NCBI RefSeq assembly: GCF_963924675.1 | Contig: NC_089225.1 | Location: 81,441,951 to 81,505,950 of the forward strand | From: Phocoena phocoena | Lineage: Eukaryota > Chordata > Mammalia > Artiodactyla > Phocoenidae | Direction of reading: 5' to 3' | DNA: 64,000 nucleotides | In this document: positions 36,006 through 48,800 of the stretch, piece after piece | Layout: each line of letters begins with the position of its first letter | Position numbering within the stretch: the first letter of the stretch is position 1 | The notes under the pieces: model-generated | Told to the model about the DNA's origin: nothing | The model's input: the letters and a program-made list of their open reading frames with translations, nothing else | Database searches by the model: none | Position numbers and translations under genes: made by a program

Positions 36006-38126
36006 AACACTTCATTTTGAGGGGGAAGGGTCATAGCAATCCCAGGGAAGCAGAAATGAGAGGGAAAGGGAAGTAAAGGAGGGAAGAAAGGAGAGCATAA
36101 ATGGAGCATGTTTCTGAGCTGGCTTCAGCTCCACAACAAACATCGCTGGTTTCATAGTGGAAGTCCTTCCGTGGGACTTCCTGCATTCCTCGATTGTGTC
36201 ACCTGGCCCTTGCAGGTAGTTGCTAGAGAAGCCAGAGCTTCTGTTGGTCCATTCAGACTGGTGGGAAGACACAGGGGTCTCTCCTTGTCAGCTTCTGGTG
36301 TGAGGGATCTTTGGTCTATGAGTAAGAGTGGCCATGCTTCAAGACAGCATAGTGGGTTTCTCCCATTAAGAAGCCAACCAGGCCCTGAGGCAGGTCCAGC
36401 CAATCTGGAGTGGCACATGAACTGGGTCTGACTCACAATTCAAAATGAAATCATCGAAGTCTTCTGTCCTTATTCAGAAATCTTTGGTAACAAAAATTGT
36501 TTATCACAATTTTATCACTAGAAAATACCTTAAGTCATTTCCTTGACTTTAAACAAGACCATAAATTATTTTATTTTTGAAAATTCTGAAGGGTATTTCA
36601 CAATTTCCCTCAGTAGCCCATTCTAGTATCTAAACATACCGTTTTAAACTTTAAAAAAATCAAACTATTCTGTTTTAGCAACTTGAGACTTAGGTCAATT
36701 ACCCCTAGGCTAATAAAAATGCTAATCTTTTAAAAATTCTGAAACTTACAATAATTAGAGGGTGATAAAGAATAACTGTCTCAAACCTGGTCTGGGGTAT
36801 AACTTTTGTATAACAAAATTCACAATCTTTTAGAAAGAAATCAGCATTTCTGATAAAATGTATTACAATCAAATTATGTTCAATTCTAATGGAATTAAAC
36901 ATTTTGAGAAACTAGCTTCTCTCACTCTCTGTTGATTATCAGGCAAAAGTTTAATCGTTTAACAAAATATTTTTTTGTATTAGTGTTAACTAGTCTGTTT
37001 GTTGTTGCTGTTGTGTTTACTAAATGTCTCTAATTGAAATGAATCTTTGAATTGACTTGTTTTAGGTCTCTCGTGGCAATTTTGAAATGAAACTTCATAC
37101 ATGCTTATAATTAAATTATCTGAAAGGCTTTTCTTGTAAGGTTCAGATATCAAATATATATAAATATTGTTGTGATAATAGACATGACTTATTTTTTCCT
37201 TAATGATTGTGTGTGTGTGTGTTTATATGTGTCTTATTTTCCATCTCACTCTAATTAGCACATTATAGTGACAATGACCTTAGGAGTCTATGGGAGAGAA
37301 AAGTTCTGTTCAAAGACTGCAAACTAGCTTGAGGTAGTTCCTTGACATGTCATGGTATTAATATAGTAAACGTTAATTACATTTATGTGGAAGGAAGGAG
37401 GCAGGGCGAGGGGAGGAGAGAGGGAGAGAAGGAGCTATTTCATGCAAACTTCTCTCTCTCCACCATTGTGTAACATTGTTACCTGTTTAGTAATAAGAAC
37501 AACACAGGTGCTCACTAGATAGTATTTGAATTGGTGAATGAATGAGTACCGTTGGGACTCTTAGTTACACTATTGCTTAAAGGCAAAGAGATGGAGTAGA
37601 TATCTAGCTTTCTTCCTGTTTTAGGGTTCTGTGGTTTCTTTGACTACTAAAAGTTGGCTAGGTTGCAAATTTATTTTGAAGTCTTAAAAACAAAATACTT
37701 TCAGATGAAGGGCAGGGGGAAAATACTCCTCAACATATCCACTTTAGCACCAGGAAAGCCTAATAAATATTATCAATAATATGGATAAGCAATGTAAATT
37801 CATAAAAACCGTGAATACCAGTAGCACTAACTTGTGGCTGGAATAAGAACTTTAATTGTGCCAAATTTTATTCTTTCCCAATATTAGCTGTCCCGGTTTC
37901 AGTTGCGCACATATGAATGCAGGCGGCCGCCTTTCTGATGTGTAGTTTCTTGCACTGATGAAGAAAAACTGCTGAAGTCATGAGGCTGCTCCAAGCAGAG
38001 CCCTCATGTGAGTCATATGAAAGCTCCAGCATTGCTGACCTCTGGCAAAAAGGGAGTGAACAAGGACAGGAGAGGCAGAGGGAGAGAGGTTCAAGTGCCG
38101 GGTTTTCTCCTTGAACCTAGAAGATT
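36006..38126. other. Intergenic sequence upstream of CDK15, including its 5' UTR
   Basis: No repeat recognised apart from a short TG run (37208-37220) and a GA-rich patch (37390-37430). The CDK15 transcription start should lie in the last few hundred bases (the conserved-looking GCAGGCGGCCGCC is at 37919-37931), but I see no clear TATA box or CpG island. Confidence 0.45.
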
Positions 38127-38249
38127 ATGGGCCAAGAGCTGTGTGCAAAGACTCTGCAGCCTGGATGCAGCTGCCATTGCTGTTGGGAGGGAGGAGATGC
38201 ACACAGCCGTCAGAGGAGTGCTCCGGTGATGATGGAGGCTGCGATCAAG
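38127..38249 (+). CDS. CDK15: CDK15 coding exon 1 (residues 1-41)
   Basis: The start ATG is fixed by an in-frame TAG nine bases upstream (38118-38120) and a good Kozak context (A at -3, G at +4). The exon encodes a cysteine-rich peptide starting MGQELCAK, with cysteines at 6, 14, 16, 18 and 19, and matches the human CDK15 N-terminus as I remember it. It ends in phase 0 at AAG, followed by the donor GTATTT at 38250. Gly2 followed by Q-E-L-C fits the loose N-myristoylation pattern. The untranslated part of the exon upstream cannot be delimited from sequence alone. Confidence 0.93.
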
Positions 38250-41200
38250 GTATTTGTATTCCAGGAGCAGCATCCTCCTCTATCCATAAACCGAGGGGTT
38301 CAGAGGCTCCCTTTCTGTAGCAGGGTCTGGTTTTCCTGCACTAGGTAGAAAGCAATAAAAAGAAAATTCTATTAAAGTCACAGAGAATTTGTGATTGTTG
38401 TTATCAAATTTGGAGATTTTCTTTTAAGCCAAAAGGGAAAAATAATCCTATGTTTTGGGCTGCATGAAACTCACTTGACTTGAAGTCGAGAAAGTTATTC
38501 TCTTGAAATCTCTGAAGTACTAAATTAGAGAGCTGAACCTCAAAAAGCAAGCTGCAGTAATGGTACCCTACGGATTAAAAATTTCAGTAATTAGTTCATG
38601 TTTATTAGCAATGTTATACTAGAAAATTTTTCCCCTAAAAAGAGAAATTAAGGGGACATGAAAAAAAAAAGAGTGTAGGTTTAACAGAGAAAACTTTGAA
38701 ACCACCCATCAAAGAAATTTAGGTTAACCTAAGTGTTTAAAGACATATTTTTACGTGAAGAGAAAATGTTGTGTTTCAGCAGTTGATATCATTATTTTAT
38801 CTATTTATTTTTTAAGGAACTGATGTTCAGGAAAGGTGCCTTTTGGGCGTGTAGGAAGCTTGGAAAACATTTGAAGAGTTAACATCAGGCAAATAAAGAA
38901 AAAATGGTTTATGCTAGCCATTGAGCCTTGACTTTGCATAAATTTTATTCCCGCCCTTTCCTTTTTCTCTAGCTAACAGACCTAAAAGAAGCATCATGTT
39001 CCATGACTTCATTTCACCCCAGGGGACTTCAGGCTGTCCGTGCCCGGAAGTTCAAGAGTAAAAGGCCACGGAGTAACAGCGATTCTTTTCAGGAAGAGGA
39101 TCTGAGTCAGGGTTTTCAGTGGGTGAGTGAGCAGCTGATGTTGATCAAGAATTTAATGTGTGCTTGTCTAGAGAGGCTGGGCCTTATTTCCAGGGCAATT
39201 ACTGAGCAGACTTTCCCAAGTACATTCTGCAATGCTGTCTAATTTCTCTGGGGGGGGGAAAAAGGCAACACTAAAAAAATGCTCTTTTCTTCCCCCCCCT
39301 CACTCCTCCTCATTCCCCTTATGCAGAGGAAGAGCCTCGCCTTTGGGGCAGCCTCATCTTACTTGAACTTGGAGAAGCTGGGTGAAGGTTCTTACGCTAC
39401 AGTTTACAAGGGGATTAGCCGGTGAGTGACTCATTAGCTGGGAGAGACTGGAGATGAGGATTTCACCCCCAGGATTTGACATTATGAAGCCAGCTGACAC
39501 AGGACAGAAGTTCGGGACCTATGCAAGACCCCATAGTCAATAGGGAAAGACACGATTATTGAAGTAGCCTTGAAAGAAAACAAACTTCTCCTGCCCCAAT
39601 TAAAATCAGCCCACTAATTTATCAGCTTTTCCTTTTTTTGATTCAATTCAAATTAAACTTTCTCAACTACTGACCCAAAGAACAATTACTGCTCTTCACC
39701 TGGTGGGAAGTACAGTTGATAAGGTGTCTCTACAGATATTTTCATGTCCCCCCCATTCAGCCCAAAACACAATGACAGAGGTTTGCAATGGCAGCCTTGG
39801 GTTTTCTCCTTCCTTCTTCCACTTGGCCTTTGTAGAAGAAACTGAAGTTGGTTTCTACAAAGTATGACATAGTATGCAAAGAATGATTAATCCTGGGTAT
39901 TCTACACTTGCAATTCTACACAAAATGGCTGGAGAATAAAAAGATTGTTAATCCAGAAAGCAAGTGCCCATTTTGACTAATAAAAACTTTGTTAAACATA
40001 TTTGGAAGATTCACGAATTCCACAGCTTTTAGTCAAGGTGGGATAGTCAGAAGGTCTGATTTCTTTAATAATATGTTTTCTCCAATGGAGAAAAATAATG
40101 GCTCAAAGTAGTTAAATGTTAATTTTTTAAATTTAATATAAATACAAGACTATTATTTTATCTTAGGACTTGTGTTATAATTTTTACTTGTTAAAGAGGA
40201 TTTGGGAGGAGATACCATTTTAAATATATTATGTAAAAACAGGATTTAATTCACTTCCATAAACTATCTTAGGTACTAAGAATATAAAAGGTTTCCTTCA
40301 AGGGATTCAGCCTAGTAATAGAATGAAAAATACATTACAAATATATACCCTGTCCAAGTGCACAGAGATATATGTAACAGTGTATTAACTGCAGCAAGAT
40401 TTATAATAGAAAACGTAAAAACCTGGTTACAAATATCCATTAATGGAGGACTGGCTAAATTATCACTATATAATGAAATAGTATGCAACCATCTAGAGTA
40501 TAAGATATATGAAAAGATGCCCAATATTTTATGAGAAACAAGCAAGTTACAGAACAATATAAGATCTCATTTAGAAAAAAAGCACTGTTCATGTACAAAT
40601 TTGTATGTGCCTAGAGGAATCTGGAAAAATATACAAGGGATTATTAAAAGTAGCTACTTCTAGTGGTTGAAACTGGAATGGAGAAAGGTCACTCAAACTT
40701 TTCACTTTATTCCTTACCACAAAAGCATTACATTTATAAGCTTAAAACATATAGAGATAGATGTCAAAAAGGCATTTGATAAATTCAACATCAATTTCTA
40801 GTTTTTAAAACTCTGAACAAAATAGGATTAGAATGATAATTACTCATTATGTTATACAATAATTTCAAATCAATAGTCTACATACTTTTTCTTTATTAAA
40901 TACTAGAGACATCACTATTAAGTTAGAGGTAGGGCAAGGCTGCCCACTATTCTCTGTTGTTAAAGATTATCATAAGCATTCTAGCCAATGCAACGAGGAA
41001 AAAAAGACTGAATATAATTTTTGTGGATTATAGAATTGTCTACCTAAAAAAACCCAAAAGAATCGTTTAAGAAACTATTAAAAGTAGTGAGACAGAACAA
41101 TAAGGTGATCAGTTTACAAAATCAAAATATACTTATCAAAAGTTGTCTTATGTATTAGCAATAACCATTTAATAGAAAATATTGTAGGGGAAATTATTCT

Positions 41201-44200
41201 CAAAAAGCAACAACAAAAAAATCATTACAATCAAAAATGGGCAGGATTGGGACTTCCCTGGTGGCGCAGTAGTTGGGAACCCACCTGCCAATGCAGGAGA
41301 CATGGGTTCGATCCCTGGTCCGGGAAGATCCCACATGCCGTGGAGCAAGTAAGTTTGTGTGCCACGGCTGCTGAGCCTGCACTCTGGAGCCCGCGAACCA
41401 CGGCCACTGAGCCCGTGTGCCACAACTACTGAAGCACATGTGCCTAGAGCCCGTGCTCCGCAACAAGAGAAGCCATCGCAATGAGAAGCCTGTGCACCGC
41501 AGCTAAGAGTGGCCCCTGCTCAACGCAACTGGAGAAAGCCCACATGCAGCAGCAAAGACCTAATGCAGCCAAAAATTAAAAAAAAAAAAAGGCAGGATTT
41601 ATATAAAGATTTAGTAAGGGATATAAAAGACTTGAAGAAAAAGCCAGAAAGGCATTCATTCATTCTACTCATATTTATTAAGCACCTACTCTGTGCCAGG
41701 CACTATTTTAGCCAATAAGGACTCATTGGAAAACAAAAGAGACAAAAATCCCTGCTCTTATGGAGTGTATGTTCTAGTGGGGGTGAGAGAGGCAATAAAC
41801 AAATGAACTCTTTGACTGAGTTTGTCAAAGAGTGAAAATGCTTTGGAAAGAATAAAACAGGGAAGAGGAATAGGGAGTGCCAAAGGGGGGTGATGAATTA
41901 CTATTTTAAATAGTGAGAGAGGAGGCCTCACTGAGAAAGGAACACTTGAACAGAGACTGACAAAGGTGAGGCGTGAGCTGTGTGAGTGTGTAGTGGAAGA
42001 GAGTTTCAGGCAGAGGGAACAGCAAGTAGCAAATTCCTGAGGCAGGAGCAGGCCTGGCACTGGGCTGGGAGAATGGAAGGATGTGAGGACAGTGAGGAGC
42101 TGCAGATGCAATAGGGCCTTATATAGGGTCTTGTAGATCATTTTAGGGACCCTTGTAAAGGTATTTGGATTAGAATATCTAGTAGCACAAAGATGTCAAT
42201 GATTCTGTAATTTAGAGTTTTAATGTATTCTAAATATGTTCAAAAGCTATGATAATTAAAATAGTGTAGCACAAGTACAAGACAGATCAAAGAAATATGA
42301 TTTGTAAAAGTCCAGAAAAGTCCCTAATCCAAGTATTTTAGTAAGATCTAATATACAATCATGGTGGCATGTCGAATCAGCAGGGAAAATAAATAAATAA
42401 ATAAACAGTCCAATAAATGGAGTTGGGATGATTGTTAGCAATTTGGAAAAGGTAAATATACAATATAAATTCCCAGTTGATTAAAGAGTTAAATGAAAAA
42501 GGAAACATACAAGAGCTAGAAGAATAAACGGGAAGTCTGTGTAACTTTTGGACTGGAAAGGTCTGTCTATATGTAACACTTAAGTCAGAACCTGTAAGGG
42601 AAGATTGGACATGTCCATGGTGCCCCATCTATCCAAGTACGTTCTAGGGACCCCCCCCAGTTCTGAGACACCTTAATAGAAGTTTCACTGAAACCATTAC
42701 CATTGTGCAATTGACACGGGTAACCCTAGAACAAAATAAAATGTGATCCTTTATTGTAGGTGCTCTCAGCATCTTTAAAATGTTGATGTATACCATGACT
42801 CTCTAAAAAAGATGAAGAGGGCTTCCCTGGTGGCACAGTGGTTGGGAGTCCGCCTGCCAATGCAGGGACATGGGTTCGTGTCCCGGTCCGGGAGGATCCC
42901 TCATGCCGTGGAGCGGCTGGGCCCATGGGCCATGGCCGCTGGGCCTGCGTGTCCGGGGCCCATGCTCCACAACGGGAGAGGCCACGGCAGTGAGAGGCCC
43001 ATGTACCACAAAATAAATAAATTTTTTAAAAAAAATTAAAAAGATGAAGAAAAATTTTAAAGTATAAAGCATTTTCTAAACATATTTGAACAGAAAAATT
43101 TAGGGTAGGGGATAGGGAGAATTTCACAGAGCTATGTTCTGGGTAAAACATTTTGGAAAATACTGAGCATCATAAAAATTTTTAAGTTTAAAATTTCAAA
43201 GATATGATAAGGCAAACAAAAGAAATTGGTGAAAAGTATATGCAAAATATTTCAATAAAAAATGGGCAAACAGGTAAACCACAAAAGAACAGAAAAGACC
43301 AATAACCTTATGAAAACTCAGTTCCACAATTATTTAAAGGAATAGAAATTAAAGTGTGATAATCCTTTTTACCTATTAAATAGGCCAAAAAATGAAGACA
43401 AAAACATGCCCCCCCAAAAGAAGCCCCACATTTATGGGGATATGTCAAAGATACCTAGGAGCCAACTGAAAAAGCTCCCAAAGAACAAAGGTGGAAAAAT
43501 TTGAGCAACAAAATTAATAAAATAGTATTTATTGGGTTGTAACCCAAAGTATAAAGTGACTATGAGTCCATAGTGCTGTAAATAAGTGGTTCAGTTAATT
43601 AATAAATGGGAGAGAAGAGACAAATTTCCAGATAATTTATGCAGATAACCCACCCTCAAGGTGGTGGAGCATAACTTTCCAGTGCTTAAGTGTGGGCTAC
43701 TCATAGTGACATTCTCCCAAAGTTCAGTATGGAAGGGGGTGGGGGGAGAATAACTTTACAGTGAAGAAACCTGATAAGTATTACCTGAGCCAGGTGATTA
43801 AGGCCACATCAAAAGCCATAAATTTTGATGACAATATGTACCTTTAATATGATGTGATGAAACCAAAACCCATAACTGTGGTCTAATCATAAGAAAAACA
43901 TCAGAAAAATTCCAATAGAGCGGTATCCTACAAAATACTTGACCAGTACTCCTCAGAACCTTTAATGTCATCAAAAACAAGGAATGTCTGGGAAACTGTC
44001 ACAGCCAAGAGGAGCCTAAAGAGACATGATAACTAAATGCAATGTGGTGTCCTAGAAGAGATCCTGGAATAGAAAAGGGACATCAGGTAAAAACTAAAGA
44101 AATCCTGGTAATCATATTGCAATATGTAAATGTATCAAATCAGTTTTTTCTCCCATGTTGAACATTTCAGCTATTTCTATTTTTTTCTATTGTAACTAAC

Positions 44201-45845
44201 ACAGTGAATGATACCTTTCATGTACTTGGAATTATTGAAATCTTTGTTAAGTAACTGAGAAAAATTCCTGAGTGTGGTAGTTTTATGGCTTTTCACACAT
44301 ATGATCATGTTGCATTTCCCCAAATTTTACCAATTTACAATGCAACCCCCAACAAGCAATACAATTTTACTGCAAAAAAAAAAACCTAAATAATTCCTAA
44401 TAAACTAAGGGCTTTAGTTAATAATAATGTATCAATGTTGGCTCATTAATTTTAACAAACGTATCATACTGATATAAGATGTTAACAACAGAGGAAACTG
44501 GATGTGAGGTATATGAGGATTTTCTGTACTATCTTCTCAACTTTTCTGTCAATCTAAAACTGTTCTAAAATATGAAATCTTAAAGCAACAGCAACAACAA
44601 AAAACAAACAATGCTGCCCGCTGTTGGCGAGAGGGTGCTAGAATGGCCAGGCTCACGACCAGTTAGTGGTGTGACCACTCTGCGGCACAATGTGGGAACA
44701 TGTGTTCAAAACAATAAAAATTTGTGCACTGCATACTCTTTGAGTTAGCAATTCCACCACAACCCTAAGAAAATAACAGAGGCTGTATGAAAAGATTTAT
44801 CTACAAATATGAACAAATATGATCGTCCAGGCATTTTTATAATAGCCAAAAGTTAGAAACGATGTTAAAATATTTGGAATTGGCAAAATACATTGTACAT
44901 ATTTATATGATGAAATGTTACTATTAAATGTCAAATAATACAAGAATGACTAACAGAAAAAGTTAAATGGAGGAAAAACAGGTTCCTAATAATACGATGT
45001 GAATCCCACTGTATTAAAAACAATATAGTTATACTTACATTAAAATCTTCTCTGTTCTCTGGCATTTAGCTTACATCAGCAAACAGAACAATGAATAAGG
45101 GGAGAGTAAGAGATGAAGAGAGAGAGAATGGTGGGACTGGACAGGTCAGGTAGCACCTAGGAGGCAATTGTAAGAATTTGGCTTTTATTCAGAATGAAAT
45201 GTGGAGATGACGGTGGGTTTTGAGCACAGAAGTGACTTGTTTTGACTTTCACTTTAAAAAAGATGCCCTGGGCTACTGTTGGAAGTAGACAGTAGGGGTA
45301 CAAACATATAAGCAGAAAGACTGCTAGGAGGTCATTACAATAATTCAGATGAAAAATAAGAATGGCTCAAACAAGTGCACAAAGGGAAATCAAAGAAACA
45401 GTATACATCAAAATATGAAGCTGGCTTTGTTGGGTTATTTTTTTCTGTGCTTTCCCATATTCTCCATTTTTTCTGTAATAAATATATATCACTTTGGTAA
45501 AGAGAAAACAATGGCTTGTTGTATACATATCACTTTTTAAACTTTTTTATTTTGAGAAAATTGTACATTTCATATACTGGAATAAATTTTGAAGGAAAGC
45601 TACTTTTGTTAAACCATCCTTAGTATAAATTGCTGCTATGGGCCATGTCAACAAATCTGTGTCCTTTCCCCCCCAACTCTTCTAGGATAAATGGACAACT
45701 TGTGGCTTTAAAAGTCATCAGCATGAATGCAGAGGAAGGAGTCCCATTTACAGCCATCCGGGAAGGTAAGAACAGTAGAGTGGACCCAAGAGATATTTTA
45801 AGTTTCTGATTTGATAAAAATGCATTGAGCCTATCCATTCAACAT

Positions 45846-45885
<40 letters not shown>

Positions 45886-48800
45886 GGTACATGGGCCTCT
45901 CACTGTTGTGGCCTCTCCCATTGCAGAGCACAGGCTCCGGACGTGCAGGCTCAGCGGCCATGGCTTACAGGCCCAGCCGCTCCGCAGTATGTGGGATCCT
46001 CCCGGACCGGGGCACGAACCCGAGTCCCCTGCATCGGCAGGCGGACTCTCAACCACTGCGCCACCAGGGAAGCCCTAGCTTTTTGTATTTATAGAAGTAA
46101 TGTTATAATTGCAATTTTATTCTTCACACCAGTTTTCCAAATCATTTTATTACTTATTCCTGAGGAAATTAGAATTCAAAACTATTATATTAGTTGACCC
46201 AAACTATGAACTCAGTGAGTATTTACTAAATATCTTCTGCAAGTTTGGTCCCATGTTAAGTGCTAAGGCTGTATCTATATAACCCTAGAAAAAGCCATAC
46301 AAAAGAGAAAGTAAATAATATACTCACACAAATTCTCAGTAAGCAGTTTGCCTGAAAAAATGTTGTTGAGATAGCATTTGAAAAACTCCTTAGGAAAATG
46401 TGTATTTTTAGTGTTATGCCTGTATTTTCTCTGAACCCTGGACAGTAGAGCAAGTGGGTGAGAAGTCTGGTGGCATCAGATAGACTTGAGCTTGAATCTT
46501 AGATATACCAATTACTAGTGGTGTGACCGTGGGTAGATTACTTTTCCTATTTAAGACTCAGTTTATTGCAGAAAGAGAATAATAATACCTATTTCACTGA
46601 GTTGTTATGAGGCTTAAATGAGAATATACATATAAAACACTAATCACAGAGTTTTATCTTCATATCTTCAACAAATGTTGGCTGTTATTATTAGTCCATT
46701 TTTTTTACTTTCCCTTAGTGATGTCTTGTTCACTATCAAGATAACTAACAATTTATAATTTAAAAGTCAAGAAGCCAGTATAGTGAAAATAAATCATTAA
46801 CTGCAATCTATTAACCTTTTTACATAAGCCATTTGAAATAAAATGATGACAGGATTGCTATTCATTTCCTCAAAAACCCAGAGAAATGGCTTCTCCCTGG
46901 TCTTTCTTTCTTCCCTTTTAACCACTTCATCTTCCCTTCTTTATGGAGCACATCCTATACGCAAAGCATGCTGCTGGGTGTTGTGAAGAATGAGAAGAAA
47001 AAGCCTGATCTTTGCTCTCTATCTTTTCAGTTGTGACAGAGCAGATGATTCAAGTTGCAACCAGTGTTATGATGGAGGTAACAAAGACCTTGTAAACTGA
47101 GATGAGAACAAGTCAGCCTCAATGTGGCTAATAGAGTCAATAGATTTTGAACTGAGCTTGGGAGGATGGGTCATGCAAACAGGCATGGAAAAAGGAATTC
47201 AGAAAATGAGTTTATAACTGAATTTGATGCCGTTTTCAAAAGTCTTCCAGAGCCACTGGGAAATACATCATTTTGAATTTCTGCAGAAGGGCCAAATGGC
47301 TATCAGGTTAGCCGGGGATTCAGCCTGGTAGGATCAGGTGCATTCTGGAGGAAAGTGTGGCCTTAAGTGTTTAATATAATGGAAGCTGTACTTACTGATG
47401 TATGTATTAGTGGTCCCCCTGAAAGGATAATCAGATTTAGAAAGAGATGTGTGGATAGGCTAAAGAGGATTTCTGAGCATAATAGACATCCCCAGGTCAC
47501 CAGCATAAGGGGAGGGCCTCTAGGCCCAGGTTCACCCTGTTCTCATGGTGTTTCCTTTGTGAGCTGAGCTTGCCTGTTGCTTCAGGCCTGCCTCGCTCAG
47601 ATTTTGCCCACAGCCAACTTTTTCGGGATGACATTTGACTTTAACAGTGAAAACTTTTGCCAGTTTTGCAAACAGATGGTTCTTAGCATGGTTCAGAAAA
47701 GCTGGATGTGTATTGCTCTGTATGCTAAATGTTTCTTTTATTGCATATTTACCGAGGAATTGCCTCTCCATCACAGGTGTTTGCAATTACATTTAGTATT
47801 CAACTTTGGACTTTCTTGGTTTGTTTTATGGACTTACCTTACTGAATGCTTTGCTTATTTAATATGAAAAACCACAAAGGATTTTTTTGACACATTTGAG
47901 GTTGTTAGGCATCCAGTTTCCAACAATGGATGTTTCTTTTTCCACCAGTGTAAAAGCTGGGAGCCCTTCATAGAGGAGCCCTCTCCCCTCAAGAAGACAG
48001 GAGGCCTCATTTGAAAACTTTGGCACTGTCCCATTTTTCCTGTAAGAACTTTAAGGATGTGAGACCAGGGAGACAGGAGGTTAAATGAGAAGGGCTAAAA
48101 GGCAAAATAAGAACAGCTGTGGGCTTCCCTGTTGGCGCAGTGGTTGAGGGTCCGCCTGCCGATGCAGGGGACACGGGTTCGTGCCCCGGTCCGGGAGGAT
48201 CCTGCGTGCCTCGGAGCGGCTGGGCCTGTGAGCCACAGCCGCTGGGCCTGCGCGTCCGGAGCCTGTGCTCTGCAGCGGGAGAGGCCGCAGCAGTGAGAGG
48301 CGCACGTACTGCAAAAAAATAAATAAATAAGAACAGCTGGAGTTCATTAGTCAAAATCCAGGGTCACTAGCTAAAAAGACAACTGAAAGCCATGTGCAGC
48401 AAAAGTAAATGAGCAATACAGACTTCTCTAAAAATCCTTGAAGTAGGAAATACTTTTCCTGAACACTTCGGTTGTTCTAATGGTATATCAGCCAAAGATT
48501 TATTGAGTAGGATTTTACTACATGTACAGTCTCTCTACATACAGGTAGAAAACATGCAGCAGTTTATTAATCTTGTCATTTGGAATACTATTTGATTGTA
48601 ACATGTAATGTTATGAAATTAGCAAAAGTATGAACAGCACTAAGGAAAATACATGTGCCAGATATTTTTCATGTGTTACCTCTTTCAATCTTCTTAATAA
48701 CCTTTGGAGATAGAGATTATTACGATTCCAGTCCAGAGCTATGATTCAAACCAAATCTCTCTGATTCAAAAATCCATACAGTCCCTTAGAATTCATTCCA

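Larger units (their letters stand above)
39422..45685 (+). other. CDK15: CDK15 intron 3 (6264 bp)
   Basis: The intron holds old L1-derived sequence (40340-41160, 43200-45010), two CHR SINEs (41249-41584, 42819-43037) and antisense L2 pieces (41650-42190, 45070-45350). 39422-40330 shows no recognised repeat or gene. Confidence 0.8.

Noticed and set aside
38000..38348. Alternative frames at 38008 and 38111 as the CDK15 start
   Set aside because: They do not join exon 2 in frame and do not match CDK15. The 38127 frame has an upstream stop and the expected protein.
40760..41160. Possible reverse-transcriptase gene in intron 3
   Set aside because: Too many stops and too diverged. It is an old L1 scrap.
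47577..47867. 96-codon plus-strand ORF in CDK15 intron 4
   Set aside because: Cys- and Phe-rich string with no family I know, no splice signals with coding context, and AT-rich background. Kept only as a remark in the intron entry.
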